A DNA stretch of 18,517 nt from Bradyrhizobium sp. (lineage in GTDB: Bacteria > Pseudomonadota > Alphaproteobacteria > Rhizobiales > Xanthobacteraceae), in the NCBI GenBank assembly GCA_028290165.1, contig JAQGKJ010000729.1, positions 1 through 18,517 on the forward strand. The letters are read 5' to 3'. The notes beneath the pieces are model-generated. The model saw nothing but the letters and a program-made list of their open reading frames with translations. It made no database searches and was not told where the DNA came from. This document shows positions 7,764 to 16,652 of this stretch, one piece after another (position 1 is the stretch's first letter; each line of letters starts with the position of its first letter). A program made the translations under genes and the position numbers.

Positions 7764-9875
7764 ATGAACCAGCAGGCCAAGATCGAGATCCGGCATTCCA
7801 CCTGTCCGCACGATTGCCCGTCGGCCTGTGCGCTCGATGTCGAGGTGATCGATGGGTCCACCATCGGCCGGGTACGTGGCTCCAAGCTCCAGAGCTATAC
7901 TGCCGGCGTGGTCTGCGCCAAGGTCGCGCGCTACTCCGAGCGCATTCATCATCCGGATCGGCTGATGCATCCGATGCGCCGGACCGGGCCGAAGGGCTCC
8001 GGACAATTTGCCCGGATTTCCTGGGACGAGGCGCTGGACGAGATCGCCGACCGTTTCAACGCGGCCGAGCGTGAGTTCGGTGCCCAATCGGTGTGGCCCT
8101 ATTATTACGCCGGCACCATGGGGCTCGTGATGCGCGACGGCATCAACCGCCTGGCGCATGTGAAAAAATATTCCCGCTTCTACTCGACGATCTGCGCCAA
8201 CGTCGCCCGCGTCGGATTTGCCATCGGCACCGGCAAGATCGCCGGCGTCGATCCGCGCGAGATGGCCGTCTCCGACCTGGTCGTGATCTGGGGCACCAAT
8301 CCCGTGAATACCCAGGTCAATGTGATGACGCACGCGATGCGCGCCCGCAAGGAACGCGGCGCCAGGATCGCGGCGATCGATATCTACAACAACGACACCA
8401 TGAAGCAGGCCGACATCAAGATCATCCTGCGGCCGGGTACCGACGGTGCGTTTGCCTGTGGCGTCATGCATGTGCTGTTCCGCGAGGGTTTTGCGGATCG
8501 CGCGTATATGGAGCGCTACACCGACTGCCCCGCCGAGATTGAGGCCCATCTTGCGACCCGCACGCCGGAATGGGCGTCATCGATTAGCGGCGTGCCGGTG
8601 GAAGAGATCGAGGCCTTTGCCCGTCTGGTCGGCGCGACAAAGCGCGCGTTCTTCCGCCTCGGCTATGGTTTTACCCGCAGCCGCAACGGGGCGGCGCAGA
8701 TGCACGCGGCGCTGTGCATTCCGGCCGTGACCGGCGCCTGGCAGTACGAAGGCGGCGGCGCGTTCTTCAACAATTACGCGATCTGGAAGTTCAACGAATC
8801 GATCATCGAGGGCCACGACGCGATCGACCACACCACGCGGGTGCTCGACCAATCCCAGATCGGCCGCATCCTGACCGGCGATGCCGAAGCGTTGAGTAAC
8901 GGACCACCGGTCAAGGCCATGCTGATCCAGAACACCACTCCGATGGCGGTGGCGCCGGAGCAGGCGCGGGTGCGCGAAGGATTTGCGCGCGAAGACCTGT
9001 TCATGGCGGTGCATGAGCAGTTCATGACCGAGACCGCGCAAATGGCGGACATCGTGCTGCCTGCGACGATGTTCTTGGAGCATGACGACCTCTATTACGG
9101 CGGAGGGCACCAGCACATTTCGGTCGGCGGCAAGCTGATCGAGCCTCCCGGCGAATGCCGCTCCAATCACGAGGTTCTGCAGGGCCTCGGGCGCCGCCTC
9201 AATGCCGTGCATCCCGGCTTCGAGATGTCGCCGCGCCAATTGATCGATGCCACGCTCAAAAAAAGCGGCCATGGCGATATCGAAACGCTGGAGGCCGATC
9301 TGTGGCGCGATCTCCAGCCGGATTTCCGCACCGCGCATTATCTCGACGGTTTTGCGCATCCCGACGGCAAGTTCCATTTTAAGGCGGATTGGGCGCACCC
9401 TCCGATCGGCAACGCCGGGCTGATGGGCGCGTGGGACAAGATGCCGTCGCTGCCGGATCACTGGACCATCATCGAACAGGCGGATGAAACGCATCCATTC
9501 CGGCTCGCGACCAGTCCGTCGCGCAGCTTCCTCAATAGCAGTTTCAACGAAACGCCATCGTCGCTGGCGCGCGAAGGCGCGCCGAGCGTGATGTTGCACC
9601 CGGCCGCTGCCGCCACGCGTGGGATCCGCAACGGTGACGCGGTCACCCTGGGCAATATGCGGGGCGAGACCACGCTGACCGCGAAACTATTCGACGGATT
9701 GCGGCGCGGCGTGCTGATTGCGGAATCGATACATCCCAACAAGGCCCATATCGGCGGCCGCGGCATCAATACGCTCACCGGGGCCGAGGCGGTTGCGCCG
9801 ATCGGCGGCGCCGCGTTCCACGACAACAAGGTCTGGGTGAAAAAGGCCGCTGCCCCGGAGGCTCCGCCCGCTTAA
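7764..9875 (+). CDS. Molybdopterin (bis-MGD) oxidoreductase with N-terminal [4Fe-4S] cluster
   Basis: 703-residue enzyme of the DMSO-reductase superfamily. Cys14-x3-Cys18-x3-Cys22-x28-Cys51 should bind a [4Fe-4S] cluster, and Lys53 is the usual residue linking cluster to cofactor. Cys144 in STICANVARVG is the likely Mo ligand. SDLVVIWGTNPVNTQ and PGTDGAFACGVMHVL belong to the cofactor-binding domains, and the C-terminal dinucleotide-binding domain runs from about 577 (HPFRLATSPSRSFLNSSF). No Tat or Sec signal is seen, so it is probably cytoplasmic. No electron-transfer or membrane-anchor subunit is adjacent. Substrate unknown. The 156-base spacer before it shows no recognised element, and the SD is weak. 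An enoyl-CoA hydratase-like gene follows after 68 bases and may be co-transcribed. Confidence 0.93.
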   Translation: MNQQAKIEIRHSTCPHDCPSACALDVEVIDGSTIGRVRGSKLQSYTAGVVCAKVARYSERIHHPDRLMHPMRRTGPKGSGQFARISWDEALDEIADRFNAAEREFGAQSVWPYYYAGTMGLVMRDGINRLAHVKKYSRFYSTICANVARVGFAIGTGKIAGVDPREMAVSDLVVIWGTNPVNTQVNVMTHAMRARKERGARIAAIDIYNNDTMKQADIKIILRPGTDGAFACGVMHVLFREGFADRAYMERYTDCPAEIEAHLATRTPEWASSISGVPVEEIEAFARLVGATKRAFFRLGYGFTRSRNGAAQMHAALCIPAVTGAWQYEGGGAFFNNYAIWKFNESIIEGHDAIDHTTRVLDQSQIGRILTGDAEALSNGPPVKAMLIQNTTPMAVAPEQARVREGFAREDLFMAVHEQFMTETAQMADIVLPATMFLEHDDLYYGGGHQHISVGGKLIEPPGECRSNHEVLQGLGRRLNAVHPGFEMSPRQLIDATLKKSGHGDIETLEADLWRDLQPDFRTAHYLDGFAHPDGKFHFKADWAHPPIGNAGLMGAWDKMPSLPDHWTIIEQADETHPFRLATSPSRSFLNSSFNETPSSLAREGAPSVMLHPAAAATRGIRNGDAVTLGNMRGETTLTAKLFDGLRRGVLIAESIHPNKAHIGGRGINTLTGAEAVAPIGGAAFHDNKVWVKKAAAPEAPPA

Positions 9876-9943
9876 ATCGTTCTTGCAGTCAGCCGTCATC
9901 CTGCCGTTAATGTCCGCGAGCAGCAGGCAGAGCGAGCAGGGCA

Positions 9944-10726
9944 ATGACCGATAGCAACAGCGTGGTGCTTGAAAAGCGCGGGCAGGCGTTCTGGATCACC
10001 ATCAACCGGCCGGACAAGCGCAATGCGCTGAACGCCGACGTGATCGCCGGCCTCGCCAAGGGCTATCGCGACGCCCATGACGACAAGGATGTCCGCGTGA
10101 TCGTCCTGACCGGCGCGGGCGACAAGGCGTTTTGCGCCGGAGCCGATCTGCAGAACAGCGGCGCCGCATTTGCGATGGATTTTTCCAGGCCGAACGCAGA
10201 TTACGCCGATCTGTTGCGGCTGTCGCAGAATGCCACAAAACCTGCGATCGCGCGGGTGGGCGGCGTCTGCATGGCCGGCGGCATGGGCCTGTTGTGCATG
10301 ACCGACATGGCCGTATCAGCCGATCACGTGATCTTCGGCTTGCCCGAAGTGAAGGTCGGCGTGTTCCCGATGCAGGTGATGAGCCTGCTGCAGGAAATCG
10401 CGCCGCGGCGGCTGGTCAACGAATGGGCGCTGACCGGCGAACCTTTTGACGCGAAGACCGCGCTGGCTGCCGGACTTCTCAACTATGTGGTCCCCTCGGC
10501 CGAACTCGACGCCAAGGTCGACTGGCTGATCGGACGCATCGTCGACAAGTCGCCGACCGCGATCCGGCGTGGCAAATACGCCATGCGCGCGATCGCCTCG
10601 ATGTCGTTCGATGAAAGCATCGCCTATACCGAAAGCCAGATCGCGTTGCTGGCGATGACGGAGGACGCCAAGGAAGGCCTGAAAGCCTTCGGCGAGAAGC
10701 GCAAGCCCTCATGGCCGGCTAAGTAG
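9944..10726 (+). CDS. Enoyl-CoA hydratase/isomerase (crotonase) family protein
   Basis: 260-residue crotonase-fold protein acting on an acyl-CoA thioester. NRPDKRNALN (21-30) binds the CoA part. FCAGADL (63-69) and GGVCMAGGMG (106-115) supply the two backbone amides of the oxyanion hole. Of the two catalytic glutamates of classical enoyl-CoA hydratase, the second is present as Glu135 in GLPEVKVG. The first position is occupied by Gly115, so simple hydration of 2-enoyl-CoA is uncertain and an isomerase, hydrolase or related activity is possible. A GCAGGG element lies close before the ATG. The stop overlaps the end of the converging glycosyltransferase gene by 18 bases, so no terminator fits between them. 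Confidence 0.92.
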   Translation: MTDSNSVVLEKRGQAFWITINRPDKRNALNADVIAGLAKGYRDAHDDKDVRVIVLTGAGDKAFCAGADLQNSGAAFAMDFSRPNADYADLLRLSQNATKPAIARVGGVCMAGGMGLLCMTDMAVSADHVIFGLPEVKVGVFPMQVMSLLQEIAPRRLVNEWALTGEPFDAKTALAAGLLNYVVPSAELDAKVDWLIGRIVDKSPTAIRRGKYAMRAIASMSFDESIAYTESQIALLAMTEDAKEGLKAFGEKRKPSWPAK

Positions 10727-13087
10727 ACTGTCCCGCATATGATCGCATTCGAACCCCACCGAAAACAGCGGCAATCCGAGGCGGCGACCGGGGCCGTTCT
10801 CACTCGCCGGTTCGCATAATTCTCGTGCGATGACGACGACATCGGTTTCGCCAGCCGGCGCCGATGGCGCCTTGACGGTGACGCGGATGTTTCCGATGTC
10901 GTCGAGCGCAATTTCCTTGGGCGGCAAAATCCGTCCCCCCACGACAATAACAATATCCGGCAAGCCGATCCCGCGACGCAGGTTTCGTGTTTCGAGTGTC
11001 AATGCTCCCCCGGCGGTCGGCGCGAGGCGCAGCAGCAGGACTGGAAGGGTCCAGCGAAAGACGTCTTCGCCCGAATATTCCAATGCATGCAGGCCGAGCA
11101 CGGCGTGCTGACCGATCGTGGTGATGGGCCATCGCTCATTTCCGGGACCAACCCGCAGAGGGGGTAGCGGATGCCGCGTCATCCAGCGCATCTGTTCGGT
11201 TCGGACGAGGCGCCGGTGGGCGAGCAAGAACCGCCTCCACCGCATCCCATCGGGCAGAGGCGAACGCATCAGCAACCATTCATCCATGCGGGTCACCGCC
11301 GCGAGCAGCCTCGCGCGATCCCGCAGGCCCACCAATGCCGCCGGCAAAAGGGCGACGGCCTGCTTCAACAGCTCAAAGGCGCCGCCAGGCGGATGCCCGG
11401 TGGCGACAAGAAGGGCCCTAACCATGCTGCGCGCATACCGGGCCGGCACCATCATGTTCTGGCCCTGAACTGGCGACGATCCAAAATACTTCTCAAAGAA
11501 TTCGGGATCGTTTTCCGTTCGCGCATCCATCTCTCCGTGCACGTAGTCTGCGGTGTCGTCGTGATGAGCTGAGATTTCAAGTGAATCGTCATGGACAATG
11601 TGTGAAGTCGGTACCGAGGAGATGGAAAGGTCGTGTTGGTGCAAGCGCGCGGAAAGAAGTGGCGCCGCAAACTGCCCGTAACTCGGCTCAAAGGGACCGG
11701 CTTTCTCGAAGAGGTCTCGGCGAATGGCGAAAGCGGTCCGGTGAAGGCGCCGCCATGTCGATGGCGCGGCCCAGCTGGCGTGCGTCTCGGCGAACCAGCG
11801 CTTCAGAAGCTTGGCTGCGCGATGGTGGTCCAGGTTCTTGATCGAGAAATTGCAGGCCTCGCCGTCCGGGTTCGCGTCGATCCACGCGGCGAGAGCCGAC
11901 AGGCTGTTTGGTTCCGGGCAACCATGCGCCTCGACAAAGAGAATCCAGGGGGACTTGGCTGCACGCGCTCCGGCGTTCCAGTAGTCGGCGTCGCGGCCAA
12001 CGGCGGGGATACGCACAATGACATCGCTGTGTCGGAGAACTTTCCGCAGACGAACTTCATCGAGGCCGGTTTCGGCGCTTGCGACCACGAAAACGCGATA
12101 TCGGTCCGGGTCGAGGTCCTGTTGTTCGGTCCAGGGCCGAATACGTTCGACCGCGTCGCCGCGCACGTCAAAAATCGGAAAGACGATGGTCAGCAGCGGA
12201 GACGCTCTCACGCACGGCTGAAGGTCGGACGCCATTTCCATTGAGGCGTCACCGGTAATTGTCGCCTGATCAATCAGCGGGCCGTCTCCAAGCAACCATG
12301 TCTCGGTGCTGGCCAGAAGTTTGCGTTTGTTGTCGATGCCGACCGTCCAGTTTGCGTGGAACAGAAATGGCAACAGTTCGCCTTCCATTTTGCACGGTCT
12401 CTCGCCGGCATTTTGCAGGTTTCGGTATCCAAGCCCATTCAAGAACAAGGCTTCAGGCAGGCAATAAATGTCATGCAACCATGCAGCGTCATTTTCGATA
12501 AGCTGTTGACAGGCGGCCTGATCATCGAGGCGGATTTCACTGCCAAGCTGGCTAGCATGGAGCGCAATCAGTGTATCCAGGAAAGCGATCGCCCTTTCCG
12601 ACCTCGTGAACGAGGCAAATCCGGAACAAAGCGCGGGCGGAAACCGAGGCAGGCCTTCCGTCTGAAATGCCATGGGATAGACCGAGGCTACCTCCGACAG
12701 ATAGTGAAACGGATTTCTTATCCACGAAACATCCAAATCCGCATAAATCACATGCGGATGACGCTCGATTAATTCCCGTACAAGAAACACCTTCTTCCAC
12801 GAAATGTCCGTAAACGAGCGCGAGCCGAAATTGGCGTACTCCTCCATGGCCGCTTCATTCTCGGACAGCTTTGGCGTCGAGATGACCTGAATTTCGGCAG
12901 AGTGCAGCCTGGTGACGCTCTTCACCGATCTGAGGGCATTGCTGGGACAGCCGACATAGATTTGATCGGCATCGATCCCTGTCTGCAGGATTCCCTGAAT
13001 AGCGTTCGACAAAAAGGTTTCCATGCCGCGCGTGCAGAACAGCGCGACGACAGGCCTAAGGTCTGTTGGGTGAGCCGTGCTCGTCAT
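10709..13087 (-). CDS. Two-domain glycosyltransferase (nucleotide-diphosphosugar transferase fused to GT2-like domain)
   Basis: 792-residue protein, no signal peptide. Residues 11-260 resemble the nucleotide-diphospho-sugar transferase family (GT77-like): VVALFCTRGMETFLSNAI at the start, then YADLDVSWIRNPF with the metal-binding DLD at 117-119, LDDQ at 187-190 and HANW at 244-247. From about 297 a GT2-like fold begins (SPLLTIVFPIFD...RVFVVAS), with NAGARAAKSPWILFVEAHG, where the usual DxD is ExH (386-388). The last 120 residues look like a beta-rich accessory domain (EDVFRWT...PASENGPGRRLGL) found at the ends of other bacterial glycosyltransferases. It starts 43 bases after the GlcG-like gene with a GGGGTG upstream. 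The first half is much poorer in GC than the second. Probable role: surface polysaccharide or glycan assembly. Confidence 0.8.
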   Translation of the reverse strand: MTSTAHPTDLRPVVALFCTRGMETFLSNAIQGILQTGIDADQIYVGCPSNALRSVKSVTRLHSAEIQVISTPKLSENEAAMEEYANFGSRSFTDISWKKVFLVRELIERHPHVIYADLDVSWIRNPFHYLSEVASVYPMAFQTEGLPRFPPALCSGFASFTRSERAIAFLDTLIALHASQLGSEIRLDDQAACQQLIENDAAWLHDIYCLPEALFLNGLGYRNLQNAGERPCKMEGELLPFLFHANWTVGIDNKRKLLASTETWLLGDGPLIDQATITGDASMEMASDLQPCVRASPLLTIVFPIFDVRGDAVERIRPWTEQQDLDPDRYRVFVVASAETGLDEVRLRKVLRHSDVIVRIPAVGRDADYWNAGARAAKSPWILFVEAHGCPEPNSLSALAAWIDANPDGEACNFSIKNLDHHRAAKLLKRWFAETHASWAAPSTWRRLHRTAFAIRRDLFEKAGPFEPSYGQFAAPLLSARLHQHDLSISSVPTSHIVHDDSLEISAHHDDTADYVHGEMDARTENDPEFFEKYFGSSPVQGQNMMVPARYARSMVRALLVATGHPPGGAFELLKQAVALLPAALVGLRDRARLLAAVTRMDEWLLMRSPLPDGMRWRRFLLAHRRLVRTEQMRWMTRHPLPPLRVGPGNERWPITTIGQHAVLGLHALEYSGEDVFRWTLPVLLLRLAPTAGGALTLETRNLRRGIGLPDIVIVVGGRILPPKEIALDDIGNIRVTVKAPSAPAGETDVVVIARELCEPASENGPGRRLGLPLFSVGFECDHMRDSLLSRP

Positions 13088-13130
13088 GTGCTCTGCACCC
13101 CGGCGGGACGTCTGCGATTGCGGGCTGCAA

Positions 13131-13559
13131 CTATCCCGGATTCGCCTTCAGTCCGACGGCCTCGATACCCGCGACCGCGCAGATCTCGTCATTGTCAGAC
13201 GTGTCGCCGCTCACGCCGACGGCGCCGAGCAGCACGCCGCCGTCCTGGATCAGCACGCCGCCGGGCACCGGCACCAGCCGGCCCTGCGCCAGCGTATTCA
13301 CCGCGCCGATGAAATAAGCCTGTTCCTGCGCACGCTGGAACAGCGCCCTTGACCCCATGCCCATGGCCAGCGCGCCGTAAGCCTTGCCATGGGCGATCTC
13401 GCTGCGCAGCAGGCTGGTGCCGTCCTGTGCCGCGGTGATCTTAATGCAGCCGCGCACATCGAGAACGGTGACGACGAGAGGTTTCAGTTTATTCTCGACG
13501 CCCTTGGCGAGCGCCACATCGAGAATCTTGCGGGCGACGTCGAGGGTCAGTTCAGCCAT
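13131..13559 (-). CDS. GlcG/HbpS-like protein (DUF336 family)
   Basis: 142-residue protein of the HbpS/GlcG family. Family members include GlcG of the glycolate-oxidation operon and the haem-binding HbpS, while most have no proven function. Typical features are MAELTLDVARKILDVALAKG, the central LLRSEIAHGKAYGALAMG and the C-terminal VPGGVLIQDGGVLLGAVGVSGDTSDND. The start at 13559 is chosen over an in-frame ATG at 13610 because ATG 13559 overlaps the end of the preceding flavoprotein gene as ATGGCTGA, a form of translational coupling, and because homologues begin there. That overlap ties it to the flavoprotein, as GlcG is tied to glycolate oxidase genes in enterobacteria. Probably cytoplasmic, since no signal peptide is seen. 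Confidence 0.9.
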   Translation of the reverse strand: MAELTLDVARKILDVALAKGVENKLKPLVVTVLDVRGCIKITAAQDGTSLLRSEIAHGKAYGALAMGMGSRALFQRAQEQAYFIGAVNTLAQGRLVPVPGGVLIQDGGVLLGAVGVSGDTSDNDEICAVAGIEAVGLKANPG

Positions 13560-16533
13560 GGATCGGTTCCTTTGCGAGTGGGGAGGGGTTGGGTTGGATC
13601 GCGCGCTCAAGGCTCATCGCCAGCACGCGCGCGACGTGAAGGGCTGCGCGGTCCGTGCCATCGGCAATCTGATGCCGGCACGAGGTTCCATCGGCAACGA
13701 TCAGCGCCGCCGCATCCGCGCGGCGCACGGCGGGCAACAGCGAGAGCTCAGCCATGTCGATGGAGGTCTGATAGGTGTCGGCGCCGTAGCCGAAGGCACC
13801 GGCCATGCCGCAGCAGCTCGAGTCTATGGTCTCGACGTTCAAATCGGGAACCAGCCGAAGCGCCTGCTCGACGGATTTGAACGCGCCGAACGATTTTTGA
13901 TGGCAGTGGCCGTGCACCAGGGCTTTTCCGGCAATGGCGCCGAGCGGCAATTGCAAGCGGCCGGCCTCGGCCTCGCGAACCAGAAACTCCTCGAACAACA
14001 GCGCCTGCGCGCTGATGCTTTTCGCTGATGCGTCGGAGCGTAGCGAGAGCAGTTCGTCGCGAAGCGTCAGGAGGCAGCTCGGCTCCAGGCCGACGATCGG
14101 TACGCCGCGCAACGCGAATGGCGCATAGGTCGCGACCAGCCGATCGAGCTCGGTGCGCGCGTGATCAACCAGGCCTGCGGAAAGAAACGTCCGTCCGCAG
14201 CACAATGGCCTGCCGCGATCGGCCGGCTCCGGGATGTGCACGCGGTATCCGCCCGCGAGCAGGACACGCAGCGCGGCTTCGAGGTTTTCGCGCTCATAGG
14301 CGCGATTGAATGTGTCGGCGAACAGCACGACCTCGCGGCCGTCGGCCGGACCCATCGCCTCGACGCCAGGCTTGAACACATCGCGCCGCCATACCGGCAA
14401 GGCGCGCTGCGCGCTGATGCCCGCGAATTTCTCGAATAGCCGTCGCAACAACGGACTTTTGTTGCGCCAATTGGCGAGCGGGGCGAGGCGCGAGGCCAAC
14501 GCCGCATAGCGCGGCAGATATCCCACCAGCCGATCCCTGAGCGAAAGCCCGTGTTTCGATACCCGCGCGGCCAGAACCTCGATCTTCATCTTGGCCATGT
14601 CGACGCCGGTCGGGCATTCGTGGCGACAGGCCTTGCAGGACACGCAGAGTTTCAGCGTGTCCGCCATGTCATCCGACGCCAGCGCGTCCGGCCCCAACTG
14701 GCCCGAGATCGCCAGCCGCAGCGTGTTGGCGCGTCCCCGCGTCACGTCTTTCTCGTCGCGGGTGGCGCGGTAGGACGGACACATCACGCCGCCTTCGAGT
14801 TTGCGGCAGGCGCCATTGTTGTTGCACATCTCGACCGCGCCCTGGAAACCGCCGCCGGCGCCGGGATAGGCCGACCAGTCGAGCACCGTCTGCAATTCAT
14901 TGACATGGTAATCCGGCGGATAGCGAAACAGCGCGCGGTCATCCATTTTGGGCGCATCGACGATCTTGCCGGGATTGAGCACGTTGTCCGGATCGAAACG
15001 GTGCTTGACCTCCCTGAAGTCGGCAATGATGCGCGGCCCGAACATGGTTTCGTGAAATTCGGAGCGGACGAGGCCGTCGCCGTGCTCGCCGGAATGCGAC
15101 CCCTTGTACTCGCGCACCATGGCAAAGGCTTCTTCGGCGATCGCGCGCATCGCCTTGACGTCTTTTTCCAGTTTCAGGTTCAGCACCGGCCTTACATGCA
15201 GGCAGCCTTCCGAGGCGTGCGCGTACATGGTGCCGCGCGTACCGTGCCTGGCGAAGATCGCGTTGAGCCGTTCGGTATAGTCGGCGAGATGCGGCAACGG
15301 CACCGCGCAATCCTCGACAAAGGAGACCGGCTTGCCCTCCTGCTTCATCGACATCATGACGTTGAGGCCGGCGGCGCGAAATTCGGCGATGCCGGTCTGC
15401 AACCTCGGCTCCGTGATCTCGACCACGCCGCCCCAATTGCGTTTGGGCTGATCCCAGCCAAAGCCGAGATCGCCCATCAACTCGCCAAGCGTTTTCAGTC
15501 GCCTGATATTTTCCGCCTGATCTTCCTCGGCAAATTCGACGATCAGGACCGCGTCGGGATCGCCGCGAACCGCCGTGGCGATGATCGGCTTGAACATCTC
15601 GATGTCGCGCCCCAGCGCCAGCATGGTGCGATCGACGAGTTCGACCGCGATGGGGCGAAGTTTTACCAGATGCTGGGCTGCATCCATCGCCTCGTAGAAA
15701 CTGCCGAAGTGGCAGACGCCCAGCACCTTGTTGCGAATGACCGGCCACAGCTTGAGCTCGACCTGGGTGGTGAAGGCGAGGGTTCCCTCCGAGCCGACCA
15801 GCAGATGCGCCATGTTGTTGGCCGCGTTGCGCGGCACCAGCGCGTCGAGATTATAGCCGCCGACGCGGCGCTGCACCTTTGGAAATTTCTCGGTGATCTC
15901 GGCCGCCTCGCGCTCGCCGAGATCAAGCATGTCGCGAAACAGTGCAAGGCCGCTATCGCCAACATTCAGCTGCGCCAGGTCGCGCGGCACCTCGCCGAAA
16001 TGCAGCATGGTGCCGTCGGCGAGCGCTGCATTCATCGAGCGCGTGTTGTCGCGCATGGTGCCATATCTGAGAGAACGGCCACCGCAGGAATTGTTGCCGG
16101 CCATGCCGCCGATGGTGGCGCGGGATGCGGTGGAGACGTCGACCGGAAACCACAGGCCGTGCTTCCTGAGCTGCCGGTTGAGGTCGTCGAGCACGATCCC
16201 CGGCTCGACCACACAGGTTCGGTTTTCGGCGTCGAGCGAGATGACGCGGTTCAGATGTTTGGAAAGATCGATGACGATGCCGTCATTGACGGTCTGGCCG
16301 CATTGCGACGTGCCGCCGCCGCGCGGCGTGACTACTCGCCCCGCATCGCGGCAGATCGCCAGTGCCCGCAGGGCCTCGTCCATGGTGCGGGGGACCACGA
16401 CGCCCGCCGGCATGATCTGATAGAACGAGGCGTCGGTCGCGTAGCGGCCGCGGTTGAAGGAATCGAAGTAAACGCCGCCCGTAATTTCGCGCGCAAGCCG
16501 GTCTTGAACTGTCATCGAACTCTTAACGGACAT
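13552..16533 (-). CDS. Fused FAD-linked / Fe-S 2-hydroxyacid dehydrogenase (GlcD-GlcF fusion, YdiJ-like)
   Basis: 993-residue protein that joins a FAD-binding oxidase to a GlcF-like iron-sulphur half, so that electrons from a D-2-hydroxyacid can pass from flavin to Fe-S clusters and on to quinone. The FAD loop is TPRGGGTSQCGQ (69-80), with IGGMAGNNSCGGRSLRYG (141-158). A first Cys cluster begins at Cys570 (MCNNNGACRK...VMCPSYR). A classical ferredoxin motif is Cys630-x2-Cys633-x2-Cys636-x3-Cys640-Pro. Two CCG domains follow, at Cys778-Cys779 and Cys907-Cys908. Studied relatives oxidise D-lactate or D-2-hydroxyglutarate. The coupled GlcG-like gene and divergent glyoxylate aminotransferase favour glycolate, by inference only. 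ATG 16533 has GGGGACAGG upstream; ATG at residue 7 is an alternative. Confidence 0.93.
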   Translation of the reverse strand: MSVKSSMTVQDRLAREITGGVYFDSFNRGRYATDASFYQIMPAGVVVPRTMDEALRALAICRDAGRVVTPRGGGTSQCGQTVNDGIVIDLSKHLNRVISLDAENRTCVVEPGIVLDDLNRQLRKHGLWFPVDVSTASRATIGGMAGNNSCGGRSLRYGTMRDNTRSMNAALADGTMLHFGEVPRDLAQLNVGDSGLALFRDMLDLGEREAAEITEKFPKVQRRVGGYNLDALVPRNAANNMAHLLVGSEGTLAFTTQVELKLWPVIRNKVLGVCHFGSFYEAMDAAQHLVKLRPIAVELVDRTMLALGRDIEMFKPIIATAVRGDPDAVLIVEFAEEDQAENIRRLKTLGELMGDLGFGWDQPKRNWGGVVEITEPRLQTGIAEFRAAGLNVMMSMKQEGKPVSFVEDCAVPLPHLADYTERLNAIFARHGTRGTMYAHASEGCLHVRPVLNLKLEKDVKAMRAIAEEAFAMVREYKGSHSGEHGDGLVRSEFHETMFGPRIIADFREVKHRFDPDNVLNPGKIVDAPKMDDRALFRYPPDYHVNELQTVLDWSAYPGAGGGFQGAVEMCNNNGACRKLEGGVMCPSYRATRDEKDVTRGRANTLRLAISGQLGPDALASDDMADTLKLCVSCKACRHECPTGVDMAKMKIEVLAARVSKHGLSLRDRLVGYLPRYAALASRLAPLANWRNKSPLLRRLFEKFAGISAQRALPVWRRDVFKPGVEAMGPADGREVVLFADTFNRAYERENLEAALRVLLAGGYRVHIPEPADRGRPLCCGRTFLSAGLVDHARTELDRLVATYAPFALRGVPIVGLEPSCLLTLRDELLSLRSDASAKSISAQALLFEEFLVREAEAGRLQLPLGAIAGKALVHGHCHQKSFGAFKSVEQALRLVPDLNVETIDSSCCGMAGAFGYGADTYQTSIDMAELSLLPAVRRADAAALIVADGTSCRHQIADGTDRAALHVARVLAMSLERAIQPNPSPLAKEPIHG

Positions 16534-16538
16534 CCTGT

Positions 16539-16557
16539 CCCCGCTGCCGCTGCGGGG
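16539..16557 (-). promoter_or_regulatory. Hairpin enclosing the ribosome-binding site of the flavoprotein gene
   Basis: On the minus strand CCCCGC (16557-16552) pairs perfectly with GCGGGG (16544-16539) around a 7-base loop, and the second arm carries the GGGGA that precedes the ATG at 16533. If it folds in the mRNA it would cover the SD. Whether this is regulated or only an accident of GC-rich sequence cannot be told here. Confidence 0.3.
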
Positions 16558-16617
16558 GGATTATGCTTGCTCTGGCCTGGACCGGGTAAGAAATGCAATT
16601 TTTCTGTCGCTGTTCAC

Positions 16618-16633
16618 ATTTTGAATTCAAAAT
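16618..16633. promoter_or_regulatory. 16-bp perfect palindrome, candidate GntR operator upstream of the flavoprotein gene
   Basis: ATTTTGAATTCAAAAT is perfectly self-complementary and lies in the 119-base spacer between the GntR stop and the flavoprotein start, 85-100 bases upstream of that start. AT-rich palindromes in GC-rich spacers are typical operator sites, and the regulator gene is adjacent. A weak minus-strand -10 (CATAAT, 16565-16560) lies downstream of it, with no convincing -35. Its half-site ATTTTG recurs as ATTTTGG/CCAAAAT in the control region at 17446-17490. Regulator assignment is inference. Confidence 0.45.
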
Positions 16634-16652
16634 CGCCGAACCGTCGGCCGAT

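Noticed and set aside
6810..8549. A 579-codon minus-strand open frame
   Set aside because: It runs antisense across the pseudogene, the ICMT-like gene and the start of the molybdoenzyme, and has no recognisable domain.
13560..13610. Earlier start for the GlcG-like protein
   Set aside because: The 17 extra residues lie inside the flavoprotein gene and have no match to the family N-terminus; the ATGGCTGA overlap gives a better start.
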